Shown here piece by piece: positions 1-12,275 of a DNA stretch of 64,000 nucleotides. The stretch lies in assembly GCA_029204045.2 (NCBI GenBank), contig CM055063.1:36055562-36119561 (forward strand), given 5' to 3'. Each line of letters opens with the position of its first letter. The first letter of the stretch is position 1. Under the pieces are notes generated by a model. The model was given only the letters and a program-made list of their open reading frames with translations. It had not been told where the DNA came from and did not search any database. A program made the translations under genes and the position numbers. Source of the DNA: Tillandsia leiboldiana. Taxonomy: Eukaryota > Streptophyta > Magnoliopsida > Poales > Bromeliaceae.

Positions 1-1027
1 AAATAAAAGAAAGAAAATATAAAGATAAAACGAGCGTACCTTCGGGGGTAAAAAGTAGCCTTGTCGGAGCCAAGGGCAGTGTCCCTCTCCCGGGCAGTGA
101 CCCGTAGGACAAGTTCCCCGTTGGGCGGGGTAGCACTTGCGGGTGCTATCGGCAACCTTAGAAATCTTATCTTATGGTAGCAGGACTACCGGGCTCGGGC
201 CCGTTGGATAAGAATTTCCGAGGGTTAACTTGAACTAAAGCACCAGAATGTAAAGGAAAAGAGAAAGATAGAGTGGCCAAGGTGGCCGGGTTAGTTTGAC
301 CTTATATTTAGCGGCATAGTGGCCGAGTTGGTGCTTAGTAGCCTAGTATGACTAGACAAAGTAGTGCTGGGTCGATGAGTTTACACAGTTAGTGTAGTGA
401 TATATATTTTGTATAGCAGCATTTTGATATTGAGGATTTTAGTTTCCTAGCACTCTATTGTTATTGCTTCCATTGGACCAAGTGGTGTAGGACACTTTTT
501 CTCGGTGGTTGAACCCACTGGGAACTCTGTCAGGAGTTCTCACACCCCTTGGGTGCCCCCCCCCCCCCCCCCCCCCCCCCCCACAGGTTCAGGTATGGAT
601 GCAGCGATCGCGATGGTTCAGAGGCAGACGGCGAGGTATACGACAGGGGCAAGGGCCCAGCAGCATAGAGACCTAGAGGGTCTAGCAGAGGTATCCCATT
701 TTTATATTGCTTGAGTGAACCTTGTATGGTGAGGAATTTGTGTAAAAGAATTGTAATAATTTTATATTGCAAGTTCAGAAATGTAAAGTGTAATAAAGTA
801 ATGCATGGTTCACTCTTGTATGTTTTCATTTCCGTATTAACTAATTGTTATTGAATGAAAGTTTTAAATTTGTAGTGATTTTTAGTACTCTGATATTGAG
901 CTTCCGCATACACTTGTTGTGTTATTATGGATGTTACCGTTCCTTTCGGGTAGGAAAAGGTCTTACCCGATTGGCGGGTCTGTTGGCGTGCCCGAACCGT
1001 ACAAATTGGCGGACTCGGGGCGTGACA
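1..1027 (+). mobile_element. 3' part of a long gypsy-type LTR (element G)
   Basis: The block ends in GGGGCGTGACA at 1017-1027, the terminus seen on the other long LTRs here (10339, 31499). Its closing text (conserved phrase about a 'gcggatctgttggcg' type motif, at 970-990) matches the ends of those LTRs. DNA right of 1027 belongs to the LTR of element A0, so G is inserted there. No primer-binding site follows, so it is a 3' LTR or solo LTR in plus orientation. Its left end is outside the window. No coding capacity is credible: short ORFs at 505-714 and 845-1261 have no family resemblance. Confidence 0.7.
556..582. repeat. poly-C tract, 27 C
   Basis: An uninterrupted run of 27 C lies in LTR G, at the place where the related LTRs of E and B' have only short C/T-rich stretches (about 9825-9850 and about 32670-32690). 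Confidence 0.95.
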
Positions 1028-1952
1028 CCGCAGGCGCAGAAACAGCCTGGGCCGGGCTCGGATCTGCGCAGGAACAGTTGCGAAACAGAGGCTTGGTTTT
1101 TGCCTTCCTCGGCTCCGGCAGCGGTCATGCGACAACGGCAATGGCGGCAGCAACCTTGCGAACAACGGCAACGGCGGCGGCCTCCCATTTCATCCGACGG
1201 CGACAGCGGCCTCCCATCTAATCCGACAGCGGCGGCGGCCTCCCGTCTAAGCCAACGGTGACGGCAGCGGTTCTGCCCAAATCTCTCACTTCCTACGAAA
1301 ATCCCAAGAAACCAAAATGAAAGTAAAGAAAACCCCACGAAATCGAAAACGGAGTTAACGAAAAGCCAAGACCAACCTTTTAACAACGGGGAAGATGATG
1401 CGATGCCCAGACCCGCTCTTCAATCTCCGGTCTTCGACGGTGATGGCGTTTTCGATTCCGATCTTCGGCGCGCACAACGAGAAAGAAGATGAATCGCTCT
1501 TTCTCAAAAACGAAAAATGAGGATTTTTTTTTTCCTTTTCTCTAACATGCAAAGTAAAACCGATTGCCGAATCCCTTTAATTTATAAGAGGATTTTGCAA
1601 CAATAGTAACCGCTCTTATCTTTTGTAACTGCTTTTAACTATTTTTTAACCGTTTTTTCTCGATTTGCATGCCAAAATTACCGAAACGCCCCTCATGCAT
1701 CAGCACGGATTTTAAAGTATCATAAAGCATTAATGGGTATTTTAAAAATCTTTTACACCCATTAACTTCGAAAAACCATACCAGAAGATCCGTTCGTCGA
1801 ATTTTTGAGCCGATCGCAACGCCATTCTCCATTTAACGAGCTCTACAACATGAAAGCCAAAACCAATGAAATCGACAAAAGTGAAAAATAAGCAAAATAA
1901 CACACACACACACACCGAAAGTGACCCAAATAGAGAAACCGTGGGCACTACA
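1028..1952 (-). mobile_element. A0 3' LTR, truncated
   Basis: The LTR's minus-strand start is TGTAGTGCCC at 1952. The segment from 1040 to about 1270 matches 6165-6400 in the right-hand LTR of the same element, including the stretch near 'cagcctgggccgggctcg'. LTR G cuts it at 1027. A minus-strand TATA-like box (CTTATAAAT) lies near 1580-1590, and a short CA microsatellite lies at 1901-1915. Confidence 0.75.
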
Positions 1953-2700
1953 TCACTCCCTCCTTTAAAGAAGTTTCATCCCCGAAACTTAACTCATATC
2001 CATTGAGAACAAATCCAAGTAACGCTCCCTCATCCGTTGCTCCAATAGGGTCCGTATAACCTCCAAAGTAAACCATCATGCCACTGTGCCGTGAGGTACA
2101 ACCTCCAAACTGATCCTTCGAAACTCCGCAACAACCATTTGGTGAAGTGCCTTCCAAATTAGTAAGGTGCCTAGAGGAAGATCAAAGGTGAACTCAATCT
2201 CTCTCTCTGGTGGCATCCAGGGTAACACCTCTGGACAAATACCCTGAAACCTCTTCCCAACCGGAATGTCGATACGTGACGGTGAAGGCTGTGAACCAAA
2301 TCCACTAGAGACAAGAAAGCTGTACAACCACCCTGAATCAATCTCCTCGCCTGAGTAGCGGAGATGTACATTGCGAAGAACGTGCTTTTACACGCCTGGA
2401 AAATAAGCTTCGGGTATCCAGGTTCTCGCAAATGCACCCGTCTCCTTTCACAATCCATCACAGCATGATATCTAGCCAAACAATCCCCGCCAAGTACCAA
2501 GTCGAACTCTCTGATCGGATCATTCCACAAAATCCCTCGGCAACTCGATCGCCCAGTTTTACCAGGCCGGTAGGTACAAAGGTATCCGCTTCCATAGGTG
2601 GCCCCGGGGTCAAAACTGATAACACTCTAGGGAGGGGTCTCTCCTCGAAGCTATGAGTACAAGCAAAGGTATGCGAAATATATGAATAGGATGCTCCGTT
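1953..2700 (-). pseudogene. A0 pol remnant: protease fused to post-RNase H scrap
   Basis: Minus-strand frames at 2171-2530 and 2076-2327 resemble the Ty3-gypsy retropepsin C-terminal half and the start of RT (text like MPPEREIEFTFDLPLGT). Within a few residues they jump to the segment that in A1 follows RNase H (VVAEF..LEVVP.GTVA, 2076-2115). The body of RT, all of RNase H and essentially all of integrase are therefore missing. The protease active-site region near 2680-2700 is scrambled by stops. A purine tract (minus strand, complement of 1956-1970) precedes the 3' LTR, as expected for a polypurine tract. The element cannot be autonomous. Confidence 0.75.
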
Positions 2701-4001
2701 ATCCAGTAAAATGTTCTAGCATGATTACCAAAATAAAACTATACCTGCAACCACATCCGCTGGTGGCTCTGTACCTTGAGATGTCATGGAGTAAACCCTC
2801 CCATCTGACTGCTGTTGCTGCTGTAGTGCCCTCTCCTCCCGTCGAAGGGTCGAAAGGCGTCCTGCTTGCACTGTAGGAGACCTCCCACGGTCCAGACGCT
2901 GAGGTGCAGATGTAGATGCAGCTAACGATGCTATCCCCTGGTTCCGTGAGCAGTCGGATCTGAAGTGCCATGTTTCCCACACTGGAAACAATGATCCTGC
3001 ATTTGCAGACACGCTGTAACTATATGTGCCTTACCACAAATAATGCAAGGTTGATCCCCTGTCTCCTGCCGGTTCGTCGATGAGTTCCTAATCCCTTGCT
3101 GTATACGAGGGTATTTGGGCGGTCGTCTACCCCCTGTCCGTCCGCCACTTGACTGTGCCCGAGACCGCTTCTTGCCCCTGTTGCGGTCGAATCCCTCATT
3201 CTGTGCACGGGCAAGAACGGCCCCATGCTCCACCAAAGTGGCCCTGTTGACCACCTGCTGAAAGGTATGTATATCCGCTGACTGAAGAAGCCTAAAGATG
3301 TTGCCCCTCAAACCATCCACTAAAAGATGAGCCTTGTGAGGCTCATCCCGAGAGACCAAAGGAACGCAGCTGGCTAATCTCACAAATCCCCGTTGAATAT
3401 CCAACTTCAATTCCTCTAAAATCTTTTCCATGGTATCCACCCAGTTCTCCACCACCCACGGGTCGGTCATCTCTCCCTCAAAGACGGGTGGCTTGTACTT
3501 TCGAAACTCTGGCAAACTCGCCCTCACTCTCACCCGTTCCATGTGTAACACCGGATCCCCTCTGTTAACTACGACGGACAGAGTGGGCTAAGGAGTGATG
3601 ATGGCCCCACCCACCGGATCCCAAACAGGAGCTCCCGGCATCTGCCCCTGAACTACCGGTAAAGAAATATTCGGAGGTACTGTCGTCGGAACCGCCGAAG
3701 CCCTCTCCGTGGTAGTCTGAGTATGCGTAAAATGGTAACAGCCTGCTCTCGGCGCATGCGCCTCAGGCAAATCCGGCTCGGGAGTAGGAAGCTAGGTAGC
3801 AATAGCCGATGTCGCCGTCTGGCGGACTACCTGCTGTACTAACTCAGTGAGCGCCGACAACTGCCCCGATAAATCCTGAACCTGCTGCCGAAGGAACCGG
3901 TTCTCCACGGCCAACGAGGCCTCGGCGGTAGTCGGCCTAGCCCTATCCTCTCCTCCGCCATCAACCAACGACCTGGTAAGAATCATACTCTGTACACACA
4001 A
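2701..4001 (-). pseudogene. A0 gag pseudogene (Ty3-gypsy, Tekay-like)
   Basis: Three minus-strand pieces follow the gag order of A1. An N-terminal coiled-coil-like segment (3792-4001; ENRFLRQQVQDLSGQL) is followed by a Pro-rich linker (3588-3770). The core and zinc knuckle follow (2931-3551; KPPVFEGEMTDPWVVENW, later HCFQCGKHG). Compared with A1 (22661-23455), about 75 residues of the core are missing between EKILEEL and RGFVRLASC. The zinc knuckle is interrupted by a frame change near 2935-3010. Family assignment rests on the gag text and on the neighbouring PBS and LTRs. Confidence 0.8.
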
Positions 4002-4237
4002 TCAAAGGGATCATCACACAAAATGATCAACACGAAAACCGTGCAAAGGCGACGGAAAACAACTAAACAACAAAAATCAAGCAAAAACCGACAAATAGAC
4101 TCTGAAACCCACACTCTCACGTGACTGGGGACTTTGGTTATTACATTGGTTAATCCGCATAAATAAGCAAACACCGTGGATATTGGACATATGCACACTT
4201 TTAAAACAAGAAAAATTGCGTGGTTGATGCTCTTTCG

Positions 4238-4248
4238 CTCTGATACCA
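4238..4248 (-). promoter_or_regulatory. A0 primer-binding site (initiator Met tRNA)
   Basis: The minus strand reads TGGTATCAGAG, complementary to the 3' end of plant initiator tRNA-Met. It lies 8 bases inside the LTR boundary at 4257. It fixes the minus orientation of A0 and identifies 4257-6411 as the 5' LTR. Confidence 0.9.
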
Positions 4249-4256
4249 TCTTAATC

Positions 4257-6411
4257 TGTCACGCCCCGGGAGAGGTTCGAAAGCAGAAAACGGCCCTATT
4301 TTTTTTTCAAGTCTTTCCTTCCGGTTCATGCCCAGACCCGCCACATATACAAGAGCTCTCTACACAAACTGTCAGAGTCTCCCCTGTACATGCTCGGCGT
4401 CGCACAAAATACATACATCAACCACAACCAGTTTTGCATACACAAAGTGCTAAATTAAGAGATAAGCTAGCATTTGGATTCATACAAGAGAACAATGACC
4501 ACACGACATACTCCAAGTTGAAAGGATAAAACCATTAGGGTTTAAAACAGTGCCTACCTGACACTCAGTTTTGAAAACAGATTTTGCAAACATTTTTCCT
4601 TTTGAAACACTCCACATTCCGTATGCAACCACAACATAATAAAACTAAATCCAAAAGACTACTAGCCATCCACATGGTCCACATTTGCCACATCCACATC
4701 ACAAGGTGTTCACATCACACAATTTCCATATCTCATGCAAATAGTATCAACCAAATATAACGACCAAAAAGGAGTAAAAATATCACCGGGATGACGAAAA
4801 ACCAAATCACTCCCAAGCCGTAGCCTCTCCCCCGCCCCCGCCCGAACCTGTCACATGGTGGGAGACAGTGACAAAAACATAGGAAGAAAAACGAATAAAA
4901 TGATGATCAAGTGTAAAATATAGGTACGATAAAGTAAACAGGACATCAAACCGGAAACCGAAACTCCCAAGTCATCTACATCATTTTTCACGGTTCCCAT
5001 CTCGGAAACCCAAGAAACAGCAACCATACTCATCTCTCTAGTCCCTCACGCCTGACTGGCGTAGGGATCACGGGTCCTACAGACCACTTCTCTGAAAAAG
5101 AACACCTTTGCGGTGGCCAAACCGCCGGTGTACGTGACAACGCCATGAGCCTCACGATCCCATACTCGTGAAAATAGTTGTGGAATGCCTCATGATCCCA
5201 TACTAGTGGAATAAATCACGGTTCACCTCACAATTCCCTACTCGTGAGACAAACCGATAAGTCAAAGAATCCGTCCATGTCCTTTACGTATGCACTGTTC
5301 CATTACAACAGCCGTGACAATGCCTTTCCTGTCATTTTAAAATAGCAATATCGAAAAACAACAACAAGAGGAAGTGGAGAGTTGAACATTAGCATTCAAC
5401 AACGTCCCCAACCTCGGTTTAGTTACCCACCTCAACCAGCGATGAAAACGAAGCACAAAACCCTTCAAAAGCCCCCACAACCTTGTCCGGGAGAAAACGA
5501 CAGACCCCTCGGTGTTAATAGAGGAGTCCGGGCTCCTACCACTGTGTCGGCGGTACCCGCAACAAAAACCATGTAAAAACACCTCATGACGGTAAAATAC
5601 ACCAAAAACCATCATCAAAACACAACCGAAAGTAAATTTCAAAAATCGTGGGTCAAACCGAGATTCCGACGGCGAAAACGGCGATAAAAAACCCAACCAA
5701 AAGACGAAGTGCAGACGGACCAGAAACCAGGTTGGACCAGAAACCAGGCCAACGGTGAAAAGACGAAGTGCAAACGGACCAGAAACCAGGTTGGTGTAGC
5801 CAAGAGCAGGCCGGGCGCTCGTGGGCGTGGCCCAGGCGCGGGTGTGGGCTGGGCTGGGCTGGGTCACGCAAGGAGGTAGTGCGCGGGCCGGGTGCACCTA
5901 ACTGCACGTGAACCGGGTTCACGCTCTAATGCGGTGGTGCGTGAGCCGGCCGTACGCACGGTGCAGAGGGCGCGTGCGGCTGGGCCGGGCCGCGCAAAGG
6001 AGCTGGGCGTGGGTTGCGTAGAGGAGCTGGGCGCGAGCCGGGTTCACGCCAGGAAGCGGAGAAACGCGTGAACTGGCCACACTCCAGGCGCATAGACCAC
6101 GCACGGGCTGGGCCGAGCGGGCCACGCAGAAAGCAGGCCGCAGGAGCAGGAGCAGGAGCAGCCTGGGCCGGGCTCGGATCTTTGCAAGAACAGCTGCGAA
6201 ACAGAGGCTTGGTTTTTGCCTTCCTCGGCTCCGGCAGCGGTCCTGCAATAACAGCAACGGCGGCGGCAGCCTTGCGGACAACGACAACGGCTGCAGCGGC
6301 CTCCCGTTTAGAACAACTGCGGCGGCGGCCTCCCATTTAATCCAACGACGGCGGCGGCGACCTCCCGTCTAAGCCAACAGTGACGGCGGCAGCTCCGCCC
6401 AAATCTCCCGC
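4257..6411 (-). mobile_element. A0 5' LTR, truncated by insertion of E
   Basis: It begins on the plus strand with TGTCACGCCCC and ends abruptly at 6411, where E starts (TGTGAGGACCC). Parts match the 3' LTR at 1028-1300. It carries the family hairpin (about 4335-4400, described in the findings). Several overlapping open frames in its GC-rich end (5919-6340) are compositional, not genes. No flank resembling the rest of this LTR is found at the far end of E. Confidence 0.75.
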
Positions 6412-6864
6412 TGTGAGGACCCGGATCCCGGCGATAGGATTACTGTTGGATCAGCAGCTTCTGGAGGCCCGTGTTGTGTGTCGGAGGTGTTTGTGCGCAT
6501 ATCGGATCTCAGGATTGGACCCAGCATGAAATTTGGATTAAGATTACTTAGCTGGATGCCTTCGACAAATTTTAGAAGTGGAATTGGGCAAAACGGACAT
6601 CGGTTTTGGATTCAGTGCGCGAAAACGATGGAAATGGACTATTTACTTGTTTTCTTTGGAGCCCGGAGTCCAAAACACGGATTTTGAGGCTTGGTGTACT
6701 ATTCCGGCAGCCGGGGGCAGCGCCGGCGGCCACCGGTAGGCGGCGGAGCGTGGTGGCGCAGGTAGGCGCAGGCAAGCGCAGGCAGCGGCGCGGGTTGGCG
6801 GGTCCACGGGGCTTGGGCGTGCACCGGGCGTAGCCAACCCGGAGGCTGCCATGTGGCGAGCTCC

Positions 6865-7142
6865 CATTGGCTAGGTGGCGGCACGGGAATCGAGGCACTA
6901 ATCGCGCCGAGCGCAGTGCACGGTGGACTGCGGCCCGTGCGCCCCGCCATGAACCCCGCTGCCACGTGTCGCGCCGTGATTCGCGAGGGCGCGTGCGCTG
7001 GGCGCGCGGGGTGCGGAGAAGGCCACGTGGCGTGCCCAGGGGATTCTGAGCGCGCACAGTAGCGGGCCGGGGCCGAATTCGGGCGCCCGAATCCGGCGTC
7101 CGAATCCGGATCCTCTTGTGTGTGGACTTTGGGCTATAAATA
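6865..7142 (+). promoter_or_regulatory. E LTR core promoter
   Basis: A CCAAT-type site (CCCATTGGC, about 6865), a G-box (CCACGTGG, 7023-7030), a cluster of GAATTCGGGC/GAATCCGGATCC palindromic words (7074-7112) and TATAAATA at 7135-7142 follow in order. The same order is kept in the 3' LTR (G-box 27726-27733, TATA 27838-27845). LTR B' keeps the G-box (54247-54254), a diverged GGGCGCCCGAA cluster (53779-53805) and the TATA (minus strand, 53732-53739). Confidence 0.7.
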
Positions 7143-9235
7143 GCCCCTTTTGTTGTTCTTTGGGCCTTTTCCTCGCTCCTCTTGGGTTGAGGCCTTAAGG
7201 AAGGTTGTTCCTCACCTTGTCCTCTACTTCTTGATGGATTCCCAGAATTTTTGGAGGCCACGACATCAGCGTTTTCTATGACGCGGCGCACTTCGACGCT
7301 CCTTCGATTGTGGCTTCTACCGTCGCATTTCAGTGCGCGAGGCCCCCTGAGCTACCCCGATGGAGTTTTGAGCCGATTTTTGTGGGAGAACGTTCAGGAG
7401 AGGTACGTCTTCGATTTCCTTGTTGATCGCTTCGCTTCGTTTTGAGTTTTTGGTGGTGTTCCCGAGGTACCTTTTGACTCCTTGTACTGCTGCGATGTTT
7501 TGGACAGTGGTGGAGTATTGTTGGGATTTCTCGGCATACGGGCATCGGATCCGGGAGTGTGAGGACTCGATCGACATCTACGCTTCCAGAGGAACGCGAC
7601 CGTATTTTTATCGTAATTTTCGGAGGACTCTTCGAAGGTGATATTTAAGCTTCTTCGTGACTGATTTTCGCAGATTTGCGAGTTGTGTATAGTTTGGCTT
7701 ACCGCGATTTTCTATTTGTATCTTGGCCTACAGGTGTCGGAACGAGGAGTATAAATACTCGATTTGCATCTACTCATCGCGAGGATCCCAGTCGTGATTT
7801 TTTTGGATTTTTCGGAGGACCGCACGTTGGTGAAAAGTCCTCTTTTTCTGTGCTGGATTGTAAAAACAGCATGTGTTGTTTTGGGGGTTTTAATTGATTG
7901 TTGGCTGTAATGTTGGTTGGAGCAGAGGCTTGTGCGATCGTGTACCGAGGGTTTGGTTTCGGCAGATTTTGATAGCGTGTGGCTACACACTTCACCAACT
8001 TCGGCTTTGCCTGCGGAAAGCGTTTCAGGTGGGTTGCTTCGTCTCCAGAACCGGTGGACGGTTCTCTAATTCTATCTGATAGAATATTTGCGTGTTAGTG
8101 TACCCATGTATATGATGGAGAGGTAAGCTTAGTATCGGTAATTATTTGAGAATCGCATGAGTAGTATCCATATTATGTTTTATGAGAATTGCGATAGTGG
8201 ATGTCGTGATGATGATTAATAGAAGCTTACCTAAGGGAAACATTACACTATGTGATTGATAGCATGCATAATTTAATGTACAACCTATAGGATTGAGATG
8301 TAAGCATAAGAAATGATCTAGTTCATGTGGATTGAGGCTTACATGATTATTGTACATGTTGGGTACCTTCGAGATCCTATATATATATATTGAAATGGTT
8401 GTACTCACCTTATGCTAGTTGAGAGCATGTTGAGGGAGATGAGGGTTATTTTGATGTATTTTGTGATCATGTTTGTTAATATTCCCTATGTTAGGATTCA
8501 GTTTATTTACATGCTAATGTTAGAACTTGACCTAGCACCCTGTCATATGATGCATGTTGAAACCAGACTAGTAGAGAACCTTCACTTGGGCTAGGTTCTT
8601 TTATGCTTTAGACATCCCGCACCTTGCATATTTCCTGGACATAGTGTTTCCTCGCCTAGGTAGTGGGCCGAGTGGTCAGGTTATTGTGGGATATTGTTGC
8701 ACTTGTGCCTGGGGGATGAGTGGAGTCTGATAGCTGAGTTTAGACCAATGTTGGTGTCGTTGGGAGCCGTTGGGTGATCCCGGACCGTTAAGTATCTTCC
8801 GGACAGTGTTGTTGGGAACCGTTTGGGTTGACGGTGGTCCCTGGGTCGTTGAGTGTCGTCCGACCAGTGTTGCTAGCCCTGAGTTGTGGGTCGATCCCGG
8901 CTGTGGAGTACCACCAGCCTGTGTGTTTAGCGTGGCGAGTTGGGTGTTTCGTTTTGGGAGCCATTTGGATCGACGGTAGTCCCGGCTGTGGAGTATCTCC
9001 AACCAGTGAGTTTAGTGCCACGAGTTGGTTGGGTTCGCTTGTGTCTCGTGATTCGTGAGAGCTTTATTAGTTTGAGTCATTGTGAGTACTCTGACTTTAT
9101 GTGAGATGCTTGAGCATCTCGAGTCTATCCGTTCTGAGAGAGAGAGCGTGGATTTTGACTATAGCCTGCATGTGCCAATATTCGATACTCTATACCGCGC
9201 TGTTTTCCTCAGTTGGGGTCGCGCCCCCTGAGATG

Positions 9236-9480
9236 CCGCAGTGGATGCGATGTTTGGCCTGTTGAGGCAGTTTTCCGCAGTGGATGCGATGTTTGGCCTG
9301 TTGAGGCAGTTTTTTGCAGTGGATGCGATGTTTGGCCTGTTGAGGCAGTTTTCCGCAGTGGATGAGATGTTTGGCCTGTTGAGGCAGTTTTTCGCAATGG
9401 ATGCGATGTTTGGCCTATTTGGCCTGTTGAGGCAGTTTTTCGCAGGGGATGCGATATTGGGCCTGTTGAGGCAGTTTTGC
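9236..9480 (+). repeat. 39-bp minisatellite in the E LTR, about 6 copies
   Basis: The unit contains 'gatgtttggcctgttgaggc' and repeats about six times at a period of 39. One unit carries a small internal duplication near 9410-9425. The inverted B' LTR has only about two units (33035-33110). The period is divisible by three, so it yields a spurious open frame. Confidence 0.9.
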
Positions 9481-10347
9481 GCGAGGGGTGAGTTAGTCCG
9501 TGTGGGACGCCCTACGTAAGTCCAGTCCTCCGTGGATGTAATGGCAGTAGGTGGGCGCAGGCTTGACTGGACCCTATGAGGCAGTCAGTTCGATTGGGTC
9601 GATTGAGCACCTTGTGTGCGAGTGGTTGCATCTCTCTTCATCTGTATCACCCTTTGAGCATTTAGATAGAGGCATGGTAGCTGTAGAGTATCTCCAGTCT
9701 TTCTTATTCAGTTTTTACTGCATTGTTATCTTATGCCTCTAGTAGACTTAGTGGGCAGACCGTCGGGCTTGGTGGCGGTACCCACTGAGAACTACCTGTT
9801 GGTGTAGTTCTCACACCCGTTGGGGTTCTCCCTCTCCTTTTTCTTTCCTCTCCTTGGTTTTGTAGAGTCACTTGCCGGTGTTGCTGATTCTGCTGTTGCT
9901 GTTCGAGACGCGGGAGTCGCGAACTAGATCCTTACCTATATTTGGAGAGTAGTTGTACCCCCACATTGGAGATTTGTAGTACAGTCAGTAGATTAGTTTT
10001 ATTTTTCACTTTTGAGAGACTATTGTATTGTGAGGATCTGACTTGTACTGAGAGCCTGTACACTGATATATTATTTAGTTACCTCCTTGTTTGAGCTATT
10101 GGTTATTGTATCAGAGGATATTATATGAGGATTATTTTTGGGAGATGGAGATTGTATCATTATTTCCAGTTGTAGAGTGGCTGGATTTTAGTTTTACAGC
10201 AGTTTTCTTTATAGCTCTGATATCTGTTTAGCTGTAGTACCTTTTCTTGCAGGTTGGACACTTCCCCTATGCGGGGTTTTGTATAGGCGGTGGATCTGTT
10301 GGCGAGCCCGGGTCGCAGTTTCGACCCCAGGGCGTGACAGATTAGAG

Positions 10348-10358
10348 TGGTATCAGAG
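10348..10358 (+). promoter_or_regulatory. E primer-binding site (initiator Met tRNA)
   Basis: TGGTATCAGAG lies directly downstream of the LTR end at 10339. It confirms that E runs on the plus strand. Confidence 0.9.
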
Positions 10359-12275
10359 TCTAGGATGTAGGTCATTGTGGACTTTAGAAACCCTAGGCTT
10401 GTGGTTGGACCCTAGGATGACTTCGTGAGAGTCGTAATTTATAGCGAGAGTCCTGATTGAGTTTGTATACCTCTCCCAAGGGACGGGATGAGTGATTGGC
10501 ATGTTTATTCTCCTAAGTAATTATGTTGGCTGCAGACAACATAATGCTGTGGAATATGTGACATGCTCTAGACTTTCGCTGGATTGGGTTGAGTGTTTGT
10601 TATGTGTTGTGTTGTGGTTTTGTCATGGTGAGCGGTTTGATTTGGGCCGGATACCCAGATTGAGGTCGGAGAGCTCCGGACCTAGATGACGGGATTGTTA
10701 AAGGCATATCAGCCTGGTTTTGGTGTTACAGTTGTCGGAGCACTGAGTAACCCCCTGCGTGCCGACATTTAGTGCCGAGGCACCGAGGCAGGGTGGACAG
10801 TTGACAGCAGATGAGCTGTGGGACATCACCGATCGATTGTGCCAGTTTCGGCAGATGAACCATCCCGATTCTTAGGATTGAGTTTGGAACCTTTGGAGGT
10901 AGAATCGTGGCTAGTGGTGATGGAGAGACTATCTGAGAGCCTCCTTGTGCCAGAGAGTTTACGCTGTTGCCGAACTGCGTGCTCCATGTTTAGAGGGATG
11001 AGGCGCATAGGATATGTGTGTCTGGGAGTGGATTGTGCCAGGATACCTTCCAGCATATTCGGTCCCTCCGTTACAGATTTTGGATGCCTCGATGGTGTAG
11101 GCGTTGTGTATGGAGCGTGGCACTGCAGTTCCTTTGGATAGGGATCTGCCGCCAGAGGCGAGTTCTGGATAGAGGCGTTTGGTGCTAGGTGATGGAGAAC
11201 AGATCGGCCGACAGAGGCATTCCAGATTTCTTCTCCAGGGTAGTGGATTTCTGTGACGCCAGGGGTCGGGTGGACCTCGATGGCAGCATCAGCATTAGTA
11301 TCAGCAGCGGCGGTAGCATGGATGTGTTATCTGTGGAGGACCGCATTCGTCACCCCAGTGTGAGCAGCGACAGAGGTCGTGCTCCCTATGTGGTTAGTCA
11401 AAATATTTTCAAGCAGACTGGGCGACGACCACTTGCATCGAGCGGTTGAGTCTGTGCCGCCTAGTTGGAGGGCGCGACGACAGTGGATCGAGTTGTCGCA
11501 GGTGTGATTTCATCACAGCAGGCTGAGCTAGAGCAGTTTGCATTCCTGCATGGACTAGAGGCAGACCAGAGGAGTTGGTTTGTAGAGGCTGTTAGAGCAC
11601 ACAGGATACAGCGACAGTGTGAGAGGTGCTTGCGGCGGCACCGGGACTCAAGGATATCCCTGTTGCCCGTGAGATTCCGGGTGTGAGTCCACCTGAGCTG
11701 ATGATGATGCCGCCGGTCAGGAAGATTGAGATTGCGATTAACGTGGTTCTGGAAACTGTGCCAACCTTGACAGTACCTCATTGGATATCACCTGTAGAGC
11801 CGAGAGAGCTGATGGCGCAGTCGCAGGATCTGATGGATCGAGGGGTCTGTTTGACCTAGTGCCACGCCATTGATACACGGTGGTGATGCCACGTCGTTGA
11901 TACACGACTGTGAGGGTTCTTTTGTGGTTTGAGCGCTGGCAGGTCCGGGTTTTATTCAGGACCATTTGATTGAGTTATACTCCGGCAATTGTTCTTCTAT
12001 GATGCAAGTATCTATTTGGGATCATACAGCTAAGTACTTTGCCAAGACAGAGTTCAGGACACGGTTGGGGCATTGTGAGCTCACTGTAAGGCCAAGTGGA
12101 TTGACTAATGCCCTACCGCCTTTATGATTTGAGGAATTGTGTGTTCCAGCTATAGTTGGATGGATTGGTAGCGGTATTCTCCTGGGATATTTTGATTTAC
12201 TCCCTGAATGACTTGGAGCATGAGGAGCACTTGTGGATAGTGCTACAGTGTCTGTGAGGAGGAAGCTGTATGCCA
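10359..12275 (+). pseudogene. E gag-pol remnant, left part (Ty3-gypsy)
   Basis: Degenerate plus-strand text of a chromovirus polyprotein. At 11626-11859 the frame resembles the protease-RT junction (DIPVAREIPGV..., KIEIAINVVLETVP, later MDRGVCLT for the usual LLDKGFI). RT motifs follow in broken frames: at about 12050-12110 a TEFRTRLGHCELTVRPSGLTNA-like segment (canonical RYGHYEF...PFGLTNAP), then at 12175-12250 the ILIYS..EHEEHL region. The YxDD box is not intact. The gag part (10700-11460) is barely recognisable. A1 is inserted at 12276 and the pol text resumes at 26040. Confidence 0.7.

Larger units (their letters stand above)
6412..10339 (+). mobile_element. E 5' LTR (about 3.9 kb), gypsy element
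   Basis: It starts TGTGAGGACCC and ends GGGCGTGACA, followed 8 bases later by a tRNA-iMet primer-binding site, so it is a 5' LTR in plus orientation. The same start recurs at 27045 (3' LTR) and inverted at 54578 (LTR B'). U3 has G-box and CCAAT-like elements and a TATA box at 7135. The long R/U5 holds a 39-bp minisatellite at 9236-9480. ORFs such as 6572-7291 or 9241-9519 are not conserved between the LTR copies. Confidence 0.85.

Noticed and set aside
9241..9519. 92-residue ORF with repeated MFGLLRQF peptides, like a secreted repeat protein
   Set aside because: Direct translation of a 39-bp LTR minisatellite whose copy number varies between LTR copies. No start context or conservation.
10348..10358. 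Possible tRNA fragments at TGGTATCAGAG sites
   Set aside because: They lie next to LTR ends and are primer-binding sites complementary to initiator tRNA-Met, not tRNA genes.
10818..11141. Plus-strand ORF of 107 residues as an independent gene
   Set aside because: It lies where E's gag should be, downstream of the PBS, and shows no domain of its own. Treated as decayed gag.
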